Below are positions 27,393-36,066 of a stretch of 64,000 nucleotides of DNA, one piece after another. The notes below the pieces were generated by a model. That model did no database searches and was not told where the DNA came from. It worked only from the letters and a program-made list of their open reading frames with translations. The stretch is from the NCBI GenBank assembly GCA_040882645.1, contig JBBEAX010000055.1, positions 34,231 through 98,230 of the forward strand, read 5' to 3'. This stretch comes from JAUYIV01 sp040882645 (GTDB taxonomy: Bacteria > Actinomycetota > Acidimicrobiia > Spongiisociales > UBA11373). Position 1 is the first letter of the stretch; every line of letters starts with the position of its first letter. The translations under genes were made by a program, and so were the position numbers.

Positions 27393-27842
27393 ATGCATTC
27401 CGACGTGACCGTTGCGGTCGAGGTGCCGCTGGTCGGCGACGCCCGGTTGAAGAACTGGGCCAAGGTGGTCACCAACGTCGATCCCGACCAGAACGGCGGG
27501 TGGGCGTACGACGGTGAGTTCATCGCCGCGGGCGGAGTCCAGGATGTCACCGCCCCGTCGGTGCTCCTGGTCTACGGCGAACGCGGTTCACGCGGAGACC
27601 CCCGTCCCGAGGCCCACCTCTATCTCGTCAACACGGACGCCACCCTCACCCTGCACTCGACCGCGACGGGGCGGGCATGGGCGCGGACCCTGCGTGACTC
27701 GGTGGTCGAGCTGCTCGAGCGCGACTCCCCGTTTCCGGCCCAGCGTCCCTGGGACGAAAACCTGATCGGATACTCGGACGACGCCCTGCGGGCGGAGCTG
27801 GCCCGACGGGAGGGACCGAGTCGATCAGACGGCGCTACATGA
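27393..27842 (+). CDS. Hypothetical protein (149 aa)
   Basis: Not recognised. Starts MHSDVTVAVEVPLVGDARLKNWAKVVTNVDPDQNGGWAYDGEF, a mixed alpha/beta globular protein with no signal peptide or membrane segment. It overlaps the convergent gene 27835-28314 by 8 bp. Codon usage resembles its neighbours. Confidence 0.55.
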   Translation: MHSDVTVAVEVPLVGDARLKNWAKVVTNVDPDQNGGWAYDGEFIAAGGVQDVTAPSVLLVYGERGSRGDPRPEAHLYLVNTDATLTLHSTATGRAWARTLRDSVVELLERDSPFPAQRPWDENLIGYSDDALRAELARREGPSRSDGAT

Positions 27843-28314
27843 GCACCGTTGCCAACCCGATCCGGGGATTCAACGGCTGCTCGTGGTTGATCACGGTCGT
27901 ACTGAGGTGCCAGGCGCGGCGAGACTCCTCGGCAACCTCCGTGCTTCGGCACATCCGGGCCGACAACTCTCCCCGTCGGGTCACCTCGGCCACGTAGTCC
28001 GGATCCTCCGGGTCGGTCCCGGTCAATTTGTAGATGGTCACGTGGAGATTGGAATGGTGGTCGTCCAGCGGAGTCGGTCCGATGATGTTCTCAGCCATCA
28101 GTACTCGGATGGGGTCAAACACGAAGTCGTGCCAGGAGTCCGGTTCGAGGTCGGTGTCGAATTCGGCATACAGGATGTGCCGGAAAGCCCCGCCAAACAG
28201 ACGGTTCGCCTCACCCGACATGGGTAGCGCCGCCTTCTTGAATCGCTCCGACGGTCCGACTAACTCCCACAATTCGTTGCCTGAGGTGTCGTTCATTGGC
28301 GCTCCTTTGCTCAT
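27835..28314 (-). CDS. Hypothetical protein (159 aa)
   Basis: Not recognised. Soluble; contains DSWHDFVFDPIRVLMAENIIG and LHVTIYKLTGTDPEDPDYVAEV. Its stop overlaps the convergent 27393-27842 gene. An internal ATG at codon 7 is an alternative start. Divergent from the 28477 regulator with a 160-bp spacer in which I see no clear sites. Confidence 0.55.
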   Translation of the reverse strand: MSKGAPMNDTSGNELWELVGPSERFKKAALPMSGEANRLFGGAFRHILYAEFDTDLEPDSWHDFVFDPIRVLMAENIIGPTPLDDHHSNLHVTIYKLTGTDPEDPDYVAEVTRRGELSARMCRSTEVAEESRRAWHLSTTVINHEQPLNPRIGLATVLM

Positions 28315-28476
28315 CGGTGATCCGTCGGTCGAGGGTCTCCATGCGCCGTACGCTCGGTGCGCCGTGGTCGCCGGTCGAGCACGCCAGCGGCGCCTGCTCG
28401 AGGCACCCCGCCCGGAAACCTACTCGTCGACGTTGGTCGGACTGGGATGGCGGGGGCTGATCGGTAGATTTCTCTC

Positions 28477-31380
28477 GTGACCGACTCATCTGGCGAAGGC
28501 GATCTCATGGATGATTCCGGGGGCGGGCGATCCGGTTCAGGGATGGCGCGGCCGCCGGTTGGAACCGTCACGTTCCTGTTCACGGATCTCGAAGGGTCGA
28601 CCCGTCTGTGGGAGTCGGATCCCTCTGGTGCCGGCGCGGCGATCGCGCGGCATGAGAGGCTCCTGCGTCGGTTGGTTGGTGAGAGGTCGGGTGTGGTCGT
28701 GAAAGGAACGGGGGATGGCGTTCTCGCCGTCTTCTCGTCGGCAAATGACGCCCTTGCCGCCGCAGTGGCCATCCAGATCGAGGTGGAGCGTGACGCCACG
28801 GTGAGGTCGCGTATAGCCCTGCACACCGGCGAAGCCGAGTCCCGCGACGGTGATTATTACGGAGTGGCGCTGAACCGCTGCCAGCGAGTCATGTCGATCG
28901 GGCATGGGGGCCAAATCCTCGTGACGTTGGCGACCGAGGAGGTGCTGACCCATCCCCTGCCTGATGGCGTGGTTTTGGTCGAGTTGGGTCGTCACCGACT
29001 CAGGGATGTTGCCGAGCCGATGTTGTTGTTCCAGGTGACCCATCCCCAACTGATGTCGGAATTCCCCCCGCTCCGGACGTCCAAGACCTTCGCGCACAAC
29101 CTGCCGGCGCCACTCACCGATTTCGTAGGGCGGGAGCGTGAACTCATCGACGGGGCACGGGCAGTACGGGGCTCCCGATTGACCACCTTCACCGGAATTG
29201 GCGGCGGCGGTAAGAGCCGCCTCGGCCTGCAAGTGGCGACCAGCCTCGTCGACGAGTTCCCCGGCGGGGTCTGGTTGATAGAACTGGCGTCGGTTGCCGA
29301 CCCCTCCCTCGTGCCCAGATCGATTGCGCAGGTGCTTGGGATCCCGGAGGAGCCAGGCCGGGACCTACTTGGCGCGGTTGGGCTCCGATTAGGGCAGGCA
29401 CCGGCGCTGCTGCTCCTCGACAACTGCGAACACCTCGTGGAGGCGGCCGCCACCGCGGTCGATCATCTCCTCCGCGTTGCCTCCGGGCTCCGGGTGCTGG
29501 CCACCAGCCGCGAGCGACTGGGGGTGCCAGGGGAGACGGTCTACGTCGTCCCGCCGATGTCGGTACCGGACGGGGATGACGCCAGTTCCGCCGCCGGAGC
29601 GTTCGAACACGATGCGGTTCGGCTGTTCGTGAAGCGCGCCGCTCTGGCCGACCCGGGGTTCGTCCTCACGGACCAGAACAGTGCCCTCGTGAGCCGGGTC
29701 TGCCGCCTGGTCGACGGGATCCCGCTCGCGATCGAACTCGCCGCCGGGAGAGTCGGAAGCCTGAGCGTCTCCGAGGTGGCGGCCCGACTGGAGAGTCATT
29801 TCGGTCTCCTGGCGGGCGGTAGCCGGACCGTCGACCATCGCCATCAGACGATGCTGGCAGCGCTGGATTGGAGCTACCAACTGTTGTCGCCGGCCGAGCG
29901 AGAGGTTCTGGCCCAACTCGCCGCCTTTCGCGGAAGCTTCGAGTTGGCGCAGGTCGAGGCGATCTGCCACGTCGAGGATCCGGCCGGGGTTCTAGGGGCC
30001 GTAGTGGGCCTGGTCGACAAGTCGCTACTCATTCACGACCCGGCCTCCGGCCGCTACCGACTGCTCGAGCCCGTGCGACGGTATGCGGAGGACAAATTGG
30101 AGGAGTCGGGTCAGACTCAGGCCGTGGCCCTGAACCACGCGCTCTTCTTCGCCGACCTCGTCGAGAGGGCGGCCGATACTGCCGGAGTCGACCAGGCAGT
30201 GCACCTGAACGGTCTCGAGCAAGAGCACGACAATCTCAGGGCGGCCCTCAGGTGGTCGCTCGATGCGGCCGACGGTGATCTCGCCCTTCGCATCGGCAGC
30301 GCGGCATGGGACTTCTGGAAGCTCCGCGGCCACTTGTCCGAAGGGCTCGCCTGGCTGGAGCGGGGCCTGGAAGCCTCGCGTGGTGCGCCCCCTGCGGTGA
30401 GGGCTCGGGCGCTGCGAGGTGCCGGCGACCTCGCAGCCGGGCAGGGAGACGCCACCCGTGCCCGTCGCTACCTCGAGCAATCGCTCCAACTGGCGGAGGA
30501 GCTGGGCGATGACACCGGAGCCGCCGAGAGCCTGACCCGGCTGGCTGGTCTTCCTCACCGGGAGGGAGACCTCGTCGGCGCCACTCGCTTGTTCGAAGAG
30601 GCTCTAGCGCGAGCCCGTGTCGGGGGTGATCCGTCACGGGTTGGGCACATTCTGGCAAGCCTGGCGCTTCTATCTGAAGATCAGGGTTTCTCCGACCGTG
30701 CCGAGCGATATGCAGCCGAGGCGCTGTCGACGAGGCGACAGACGGACGACGTCTACGTCGTCACCGACGCCCTGCTGGCGCTGGGAGAGATCCGTATCAA
30801 CCGGGGGGACTGGCAGGCCGCCCGAGAGTCGTTGGAGACTGCGCTGCAGGAGGCGCGCCGTGCTGGGTTCACGGATGTGATCGGGTGGGCGACCGCATAC
30901 CTGGGCAAGATGGCTCTGGGGGAAGGGCAGATCCAAGAAGGGGAGCGGCTGCTTTCGGAGGGCCTGGCGATGTTCCAGCGTCTCGGAATGCCGGTCGCAG
31001 CCGCCTGGGCGATGCGGCATCTCGGCCGAGCGGCACTCGAGTTGGGGGACGACTCCCGCGCCGATGCCCTGCTGCGGGGGGCACTGCAGATCTCGCTGGC
31101 CCAGGTTCGGCCGGACGTACCGCTGGTACTCCAGGCGATCGCGGAACTGGAAGTCCGTCGGGGGCGGTGGGAGCAGGGAGCGGTGCTGTCGGCTGCAGCG
31201 GAGGCAACGCGAAACCGGATGGGCCTCAAGCTTCCGGCGCGCGAGCAAGCTGCGGCATTGGCCGCCCTCGACGAAGCGAGTGCCCAACTTGGCGGGGAGA
31301 AGTTTCAACGCCTCTCTGCGGAGGGTGCCGCCATGACGATCGAGCAGGCGGGAGCACGGGCCGCAGAGCCTGACGTGTGA
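28477..31380 (+). CDS. Class III adenylate cyclase domain + STAND ATPase + TPR regulator
   Basis: 967 residues. Residues 28-175 are a class III nucleotidyl cyclase (GTVTFLFTDLEGSTRLWE with a metal-binding Asp; VVKGTGDGVLAVFSSANDAL; RIALHTGEAESRDGDYYGVALNRCQRV). Residues 215-470 are a STAND/AAA ATPase (FTGIGGGGKSRLGLQV Walker A, LLLLDNCEHLVEAA Walker B, VLATSRERLGVPGE). The rest (550-960) are TPR-like helical repeats. No LuxR DNA-binding domain is visible. The GTG at 28477 is the chosen start. Confidence 0.88.
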   Translation: MTDSSGEGDLMDDSGGGRSGSGMARPPVGTVTFLFTDLEGSTRLWESDPSGAGAAIARHERLLRRLVGERSGVVVKGTGDGVLAVFSSANDALAAAVAIQIEVERDATVRSRIALHTGEAESRDGDYYGVALNRCQRVMSIGHGGQILVTLATEEVLTHPLPDGVVLVELGRHRLRDVAEPMLLFQVTHPQLMSEFPPLRTSKTFAHNLPAPLTDFVGRERELIDGARAVRGSRLTTFTGIGGGGKSRLGLQVATSLVDEFPGGVWLIELASVADPSLVPRSIAQVLGIPEEPGRDLLGAVGLRLGQAPALLLLDNCEHLVEAAATAVDHLLRVASGLRVLATSRERLGVPGETVYVVPPMSVPDGDDASSAAGAFEHDAVRLFVKRAALADPGFVLTDQNSALVSRVCRLVDGIPLAIELAAGRVGSLSVSEVAARLESHFGLLAGGSRTVDHRHQTMLAALDWSYQLLSPAEREVLAQLAAFRGSFELAQVEAICHVEDPAGVLGAVVGLVDKSLLIHDPASGRYRLLEPVRRYAEDKLEESGQTQAVALNHALFFADLVERAADTAGVDQAVHLNGLEQEHDNLRAALRWSLDAADGDLALRIGSAAWDFWKLRGHLSEGLAWLERGLEASRGAPPAVRARALRGAGDLAAGQGDATRARRYLEQSLQLAEELGDDTGAAESLTRLAGLPHREGDLVGATRLFEEALARARVGGDPSRVGHILASLALLSEDQGFSDRAERYAAEALSTRRQTDDVYVVTDALLALGEIRINRGDWQAARESLETALQEARRAGFTDVIGWATAYLGKMALGEGQIQEGERLLSEGLAMFQRLGMPVAAAWAMRHLGRAALELGDDSRADALLRGALQISLAQVRPDVPLVLQAIAELEVRRGRWEQGAVLSAAAEATRNRMGLKLPAREQAAALAALDEASAQLGGEKFQRLSAEGAAMTIEQAGARAAEPDV

Positions 31381-31414
31381 CCTGACGCCGACCCTCGGGT
31401 CTACGCTCCCGCCA

Positions 31415-32680
31415 ATGTCTTTACCTCCGGCCACTTCGTCGACGCCGGTGGGACATCAGGGGGCGCCGTTGGCGGTACGGCGACGGCTCACCGGGGTGCT
31501 GTTTGCCGGGGTGGGCATCGGACGGACGGGGTACATCGCCGCCGTCACCGTGACGACCCTGGTTGCGAAGGATCTGCTCGGGTCGGCGACTCTCGCCGGC
31601 CTCCCCGGGGCGGTGGCCGTTCTGGGTTCGGCGCTGGGCGGGTCGCGTTTGTCTGCGCTGATGGATCGCCGGGGTCGCCGACAAGGAATGATCACCGGCT
31701 ACTCACTGGTGGTGCTCGGCGCCGGAGTTGCCGCGGTGGCCACCGCCATCGGCTCCTTCCCGATGCTCGTGGTCGCGCTCGCCGTCTTTGGCTTCGGATC
31801 GAGCGCCGACAATCTTGCCCGGTACGCCGCCGCCGACCTCAACCCGCCGCATCGCCAGGGTTCGGCGATCGCGTTCGTGGTGTGGGCGGGCACCATCGGC
31901 TCGGTGCTCGGGCCGTCCCTACTCGCGCCGAGTGAAGCCTTTAGCCGGCTGATTCACATCGAGGAGCTGGCGGGTGGGTTCCTCCTCGCCGCGGTGGCCG
32001 GGGGTCTCGCACTGCTGGTCGTCGGGACCATGTTGCGGCCCGATCCGCTGGAGTTCGCCGACCGGGGCGAGCCAAATGCGCCTTCACGGGCGGTGGGGGG
32101 CGCTTCTCCCGCGGTGCGCATCGCGGTGGCCTCGCTTGCCGTCGGCCAGGTCGTGATGGTGCTGATCATGGCGATGACGCCGATCCACGTGCGTGACCAC
32201 GGCCACAGCCTTTCCACCGTGGGCTTGATCATCTCTGCCCACACCCTCGGGATGTTCGCAATGTCGCCTTTGACCGGGGCAATGGCGGACCGGCTCGGTC
32301 GGCTCCCCGTGATTCTCACCGGGCATGGAATCCTCGCGCTCGCCGCCGTCATGGGTGCAGTCGCCGATGAGCACGCCACCGGGGTTCTGACCGCGGCTCT
32401 GTTCCTGCTGGGCTTGGGATGGAACTTCTCCTTCGTCGCCGGAAGTGCTCTGCTCACCGAAGGCGCCGCACCGGCCCGGCGGGTCCGGCTGCAGGGCGTG
32501 GGTGATGCGGTCCTGTGGACGTCGGGGGCGCTTGCCAGCCTGTCGTCCGGCCTGCTGCTGGCGGCCAGCAGCTACGCGGTGCTGTGCCTGGTGGGAGCGG
32601 CGCTCACCGTCGTGCCTGTGTTGGTGATCGCCCACCAGCGGCTCACGTCGGGGCGCGCGGTCACCGACCCGGCCGGTTGA
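31415..32680 (+). CDS. MFS transporter
   Basis: 421 residues, 12 helices. SALMDRRGRRQGMITGYSLVVLG matches the motif A loop; after the central loop a second pair appears at TGAMADRLGRLPVILTGHG. The genes of this type are often drug or metabolite exporters. It starts 34 bp after the cyclase-ATPase gene and runs in the same direction. No substrate can be inferred. Confidence 0.8.
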   Translation: MSLPPATSSTPVGHQGAPLAVRRRLTGVLFAGVGIGRTGYIAAVTVTTLVAKDLLGSATLAGLPGAVAVLGSALGGSRLSALMDRRGRRQGMITGYSLVVLGAGVAAVATAIGSFPMLVVALAVFGFGSSADNLARYAAADLNPPHRQGSAIAFVVWAGTIGSVLGPSLLAPSEAFSRLIHIEELAGGFLLAAVAGGLALLVVGTMLRPDPLEFADRGEPNAPSRAVGGASPAVRIAVASLAVGQVVMVLIMAMTPIHVRDHGHSLSTVGLIISAHTLGMFAMSPLTGAMADRLGRLPVILTGHGILALAAVMGAVADEHATGVLTAALFLLGLGWNFSFVAGSALLTEGAAPARRVRLQGVGDAVLWTSGALASLSSGLLLAASSYAVLCLVGAALTVVPVLVIAHQRLTSGRAVTDPAG

Positions 32681-32681
32681 G

Positions 32682-33521
32682 TTAGGTCGCGGCGGGCTCG
32701 GGGCGGCGTTCGAACCACCTTCGCCAGGCCACGCTTCCGACCAGTATCCCGACTGTCAGCGGTACGGCCGGTTCGATTGTCGCCCAGCGGAACCACCGGA
32801 ACCAGATCCACAGGTCCAGCAGCCATCCGTTTGGCTGGGCTATCGGAATGGACTGCACAAGGAACACCGCAACCATGACACCGATCAGGGTGATGGTCAT
32901 GGTGGGGAGTCGCTCCCCGACGATGATCACCCCGCCGACGGCGGTTCCGAGGGCGAACAGCCCGAGTGCTGCCCACCTGAGCGCGCCGGTCTCGCCGAAG
33001 CTGCCGTGTGAGATCAGGTCGACGGTGAGTCGGCCAAACAGGGTCAGGAACCCCAGTGCCAACGCCAGACCCGCGGCGACGCCGAACAGCTGGCGGCGGC
33101 GATCAGGCACGGGTTGTCCGGAGACCCGTTTCGAGGGTCGCCAGGGTCCCCACAGGGCAACGGCAACAAGCACGCCCACCAAGACCACGGTGGCTGCCCC
33201 GAAGCCGGATGCGATGCGGGAGGCGAGAGACGCCGGGAGAATCCCCCCACTCCTGGGACCTATCGGGGGGACGATCGTGTAGGCGATGGCAAGCAGGACC
33301 GCCGGCACGATCACCAGCATCGGGTGTCTCCTCCGGAACGCGATTGCGGAGCCCACCACAATCCCCAGGAGCACGATCAAGAGAGTGAACCCCCAGAACC
33401 CATCGAAGTCGAAGAAGAGCCGACTGCGCTCGTAGCGCCGTGTCAGCCTGGGGATGGCGACGACCACCAACGCAGTCAGGGCGAGGCCGCCAACTGAACC
33501 GACCGCATGCCGGCGAATCAT
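32682..33521 (-). CDS. Hypothetical multi-pass membrane protein
   Basis: 279 residues, about seven hydrophobic helices (SVGGLALTALVVVAIP, FWGFTLLIVLLGIVVGSAIAF, MLVIVPAVLLAIAYTIVPP ...) with basic loops and no recognised domain. Ends immediately after the convergent MFS gene. Its start lies 11 bp from the stop of the TetR remnant. Confidence 0.55.
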   Translation of the reverse strand: MIRRHAVGSVGGLALTALVVVAIPRLTRRYERSRLFFDFDGFWGFTLLIVLLGIVVGSAIAFRRRHPMLVIVPAVLLAIAYTIVPPIGPRSGGILPASLASRIASGFGAATVVLVGVLVAVALWGPWRPSKRVSGQPVPDRRRQLFGVAAGLALALGFLTLFGRLTVDLISHGSFGETGALRWAALGLFALGTAVGGVIIVGERLPTMTITLIGVMVAVFLVQSIPIAQPNGWLLDLWIWFRWFRWATIEPAVPLTVGILVGSVAWRRWFERRPEPAAT

Positions 33522-33531
33522 GGAAGGAAGA

Positions 33532-33606
33532 TTATCCCCCGTCGCCAGCCTGTAGGCGGTGCTCCAGGCCCTCGAGGATCAGGTCGAGCCCGAACTCGAA
33601 CCGGGG
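33532..33606 (-). pseudogene. C-terminal remnant of a TetR-family repressor
   Basis: Reverse-strand translation ends PRFEFGLDLILEGLEHRLQ then AGDGG and TAA (33532-33534). RFEFGLD-x-(I/L)-L-x-GLE is the usual end of TetR ligand-binding domains. Nothing of the HTH or core remains: the frame stops being homologous at about 33605, where the alcohol-dehydrogenase remnant begins on the other strand. Confidence 0.7.
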
Positions 33607-34278
33607 CACTGGCCGAGCACCTGGTGGCTCGCGCTGACGGCTGCCTGGCAGTGATGCCCGACGGGGCTGCCTTCGAGGACGCCACCGCGGTCCCCTCGGC
33701 GGCCCTCACCGCGCTCCAGGGCCTGCGGGACAAGGGAGGGCTGCAGCCCGGGCAGACCGTCCTGATCAATGGTGCCTCGGGAGGCGTCGGCACCTACGCG
33801 GTGCAGATCGCCGAGGCGTTGGGCGCCGAGGTGGCCGCAGTGTGCGGACCCCGCGGGGTCGACATCGCCCGGTCCCTGGGAGCCGACCGGGTGATCGACT
33901 ACACGACCACCGACTTCACCCGCTCTGACGAGCGCTTCGATGTCTTGCTCGACGTCGCCGGCACCCGGTCGTTCCGGGCGACCCGAAGAGTGCTTGCGCC
34001 CGGCGGCATCCATGTGGTGATCGGAGGCCCGATGGGCGGCCTGCTCGGACGGCTCGGCCGTGTCATCCGGGTGCGCCTCGGGGGGATGGTGACCCGCCGC
34101 CGAACCGTGTTCTTCATTGCCGCGCTCGTCCGGGGGGACATGGAGACCTTGCGCGACATGCTGGCCGACGGGAGGATCCGATCGGTGATCGACAGCCGCT
34201 ACCCCTTCAAGGATGTGGTCGAGCCTTCCGCCACCTCGGCGAAAACCATCCCCAGGGCAAGATCGTGGTGACGATGTA
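33603..34278 (+). pseudogene. 5'-truncated, frameshifted zinc-independent alcohol dehydrogenase / quinone oxidoreductase
   Basis: Begins abruptly at ALAEHLVARADGCLAVMPDG, missing the first 90 or so residues of an NADP quinone-oxidoreductase. The Rossmann part is intact (VLINGASGGVGTYAVQIAEALGAEV, LGADRVIDYTTTDF). Near 34223 one base is missing: the frame reads VVEPSATSAKTIPRARSW, but inserting one G restores VVEAFRHLGENHPQGKIVVTM and a TAG at 34276. It is therefore a pseudogene with a lost N-terminus and a C-terminal frameshift. Confidence 0.8.
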
Positions 34279-34394
34279 GGGGCCGAGTTGGGTATGGAGT
34301 CGCCGGAGAGCCCGGAGGTGAGCGCGGTCGTTCGCCATGGCACCAGCGCCCCCGTATTCGACGCGGAGCGGGCTCGGGTGACTCAGCGGGATCG

Positions 34395-34910
34395 CTACGG
34401 CTGGACGGTGAGATCGCCGATCATGCCCGCGGCATAGTGGCCTGTCTCGTGGCAAGCGAACTGCAATGATCCCGCCTCGGTAAAGGTGAGGGTCAACTCC
34501 TTGGTTTCACCCGGCTCGAGGGCGAAGCCGTTTGCCTCGTCAGCCATCTCCATGCCCCCCATGTCGGTCATTTCCGCCTCGTGGTGGTCCTGGTCCGCCT
34601 GAGTGCCGACCACGAACTCATGTCGGATCGCCCCCGCGTTAGTCACCCGGAACGTGACGGTCTCACCGGCACTCACCTCGACGGTGTCGGGGTCGAAACG
34701 GAATGCGTCCGACGCCACGATCTCGACCACCCGGTCGGCATCGGCCGGGTCCCCGGGCATGCCCCACGCGAAGGACTCCCCATCCATGTCATCCATGTCA
34801 TCCATGGTCGTCATATCCATCGGTGCCGTGGTATCCGCGTCGTCACCGCAGGCAGCGGCGACCAATGTCAGGACAGCTATGACAAAGACGAATCGTGCTC
34901 TCGTTCTCAC
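34395..34910 (-). CDS. Secreted cupredoxin-domain lipoprotein
   Basis: 171 residues from GTG 34910 (VRTRARFVFVIAVLTLVAAAC lipobox). A Met/Asp-rich stretch (PMDMTTMDDMDDMDG) could bind metal. The cupredoxin domain has DPDTVEVSAGETVTFRVTNAG and the copper-binding C-terminal motif FACHETGHYAAGM, with Cys, His and Met ligands. It is likely a copper-binding or electron-transfer protein on the outer face of the membrane. Confidence 0.85.
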   Translation of the reverse strand: MRTRARFVFVIAVLTLVAAACGDDADTTAPMDMTTMDDMDDMDGESFAWGMPGDPADADRVVEIVASDAFRFDPDTVEVSAGETVTFRVTNAGAIRHEFVVGTQADQDHHEAEMTDMGGMEMADEANGFALEPGETKELTLTFTEAGSLQFACHETGHYAAGMIGDLTVQP

Positions 34911-35111
34911 GGGGAGCCCCCTTCCTAGTCCGGTTCCCGGCACGCCACTTTACGACAGCGAGGCGAATCGCGCGATCGCCGGGTGATTGATCCCTCAGGC
35001 TGAAGTAGCTGTCCCGGGTTCGGCTGAGCCGATCTCGCCAAGCGGCCCGAAGGGCCACGCGGTGGAGCCAGGTCGGACCGGCAGAATCGTTGACTCCGCT
35101 CGTATGTACAT

Positions 35112-35127
35112 ATGAGCATATGTTCAT
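35112..35127. promoter_or_regulatory. Probable ArsR/SmtB-type operator
   Basis: ATGAGCATATGTTCAT is a 16-bp palindrome with one mismatch, in the same style as SmtB/CzrA operators (TGAAC..GTTCA). It lies 17-32 bp upstream of the chosen ATG of the ArsR gene, where autorepression is expected. Confidence 0.6.
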
Positions 35128-35143
35128 GTATTGTGATTGCTGT

Positions 35144-35488
35144 ATGAAGCAGCCCGCTCTCAGCCAAACACCAGGCACTCTGGCCCTACGTCGCGATGAC
35201 GCCGAGCAGCTCGCAGCCCGTTTCAAATTGCTATCGGATCCCGGGCGGGTCCAGATCGTTTATGCGTTGCTTGAATCCGGGGAACTGCGCGTAGGGGAGA
35301 TCGCCGGAACCGTCGAAGCGTCTGAATCAGCAACCAGCCACCAGTTGCGACAACTGCGTCTGGCCGGACTGGTACGCGCCAATCGGGTCGGTCGAGAGGT
35401 GCGCTACCGGATCGCTGACAGCCATGTGCGTCTGCTCCTTGATGTCGCGGTGGAGCACTATCTCCATGACCACGGAGACCATCGGTGA
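35144..35488 (+). CDS. ArsR/SmtB-family metal-responsive repressor
   Basis: 114 residues from ATG 35144. The winged-helix fold has LAARFKLLSDPGRVQIVYALLESGELRVGEIA, then the recognition helix ESATSHQLRQLRLAGLVRANRVGREVRYRI and a C-terminal helix LLLDVAVEHYLHDHGDHR whose histidines suit an alpha-5 metal site. It overlaps the CDF transporter start by 4 bp (GTGA), so metal sensor and efflux gene formed an operon. The transporter is now broken. An earlier ATG (35120) would fall inside the operator. Confidence 0.88.
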   Translation: MKQPALSQTPGTLALRRDDAEQLAARFKLLSDPGRVQIVYALLESGELRVGEIAGTVEASESATSHQLRQLRLAGLVRANRVGREVRYRIADSHVRLLLDVAVEHYLHDHGDHR

Positions 35489-35736
35489 GTCGGGATCACG
35501 ACCACAACATCCGGGCCAGTCGTCGCCATCTGAAGCCGCTGGTGGTTGCCTTCGTCCTGGTCGTCGTGTTCATGATCGTCGAGGTACTGGCCGGGTGGTG
35601 GACGGGGTCGCTGGCCCTGATCTCCGACGCCGGGCATATGGCCACCGACGCTCTCGGACTCGGTATGAGCCTCGCGGCGATCGTTGTCGCGGACAAGATT
35701 CGTGATGATGGAAGACGCACCTACGGCATCTATCGT
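35485..35736 (+). pseudogene. Truncated cation diffusion facilitator (CzcD-like), N-terminal third
   Basis: Reads 84 residues of a CDF transporter: a His-rich N-terminus, LKPLVVAFVLVVVFMIVEVLAGWWTGSLALISDAGHMATDALGLGMSLAAIV, with the TM2 HxxxD metal site. The expected YGIYRLEVLAA continuation breaks off after GIYR at 35736. The remaining frame (to 36066) is unrelated sequence and runs antiparallel to a DUF1015 remnant. The gene cannot make a functional transporter. Confidence 0.8.
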
Positions 35737-36066
35737 CGGACGAATAGGAACGCCGACGGCGGCACCGCTGGCAGAGTCGGTGCTGGCAACAATGTCGACG
35801 ACGTTCTGCACGCCGTGCTGATAGCTGACGTCGATCTCGTGGTCTCGAAGAGCGTGTTCCAGGTACGCACCATCGAGTCCGCGCACGCCCTTGAAGGCTG
35901 CTGGTCGCGGCGTCAGCCACACACCGGTGCCGTCCGGGCGAACCAGGCAAAGCGCGCCGCGGAGAACCGCTTCCGAGCCGAACTCGCGGGGTCACCGCAC
36001 CGGCGTCGGCCGTTTCGAAGGACTTGCTCAGCACAGCCAGCAGTTCGTGGGCGCTCAAGCGGCTGA
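35731..36066 (-). pseudogene. DUF1015 protein remnant, frameshifted and truncated at both ends
   Basis: Two minus-strand frames together give FSRLSAHELLAVLSKSFETAD..TPRV, then (shifted frame) GSEAVLRGALCLVRPDGTGVWLTPRPAAFKGVRGLDGAYLEHALRDHEIDVSYQHGVQNVVDIVAS and GVPIRPT. These match the C-terminal half of the DUF1015 family (RGLDVxYLH, YQHDVxEAV, LLRPT). The frameshift lies near 35990. It ends at IRPTI exactly where the CDF remnant ends, and begins beside a repeat region. Confidence 0.7.

Noticed and set aside
35485..36066. A 193-residue intact CDF-like gene
   Set aside because: Only the first 84 residues are CDF-like; the rest is antisense to a DUF1015 remnant, so it was called a truncated pseudogene.
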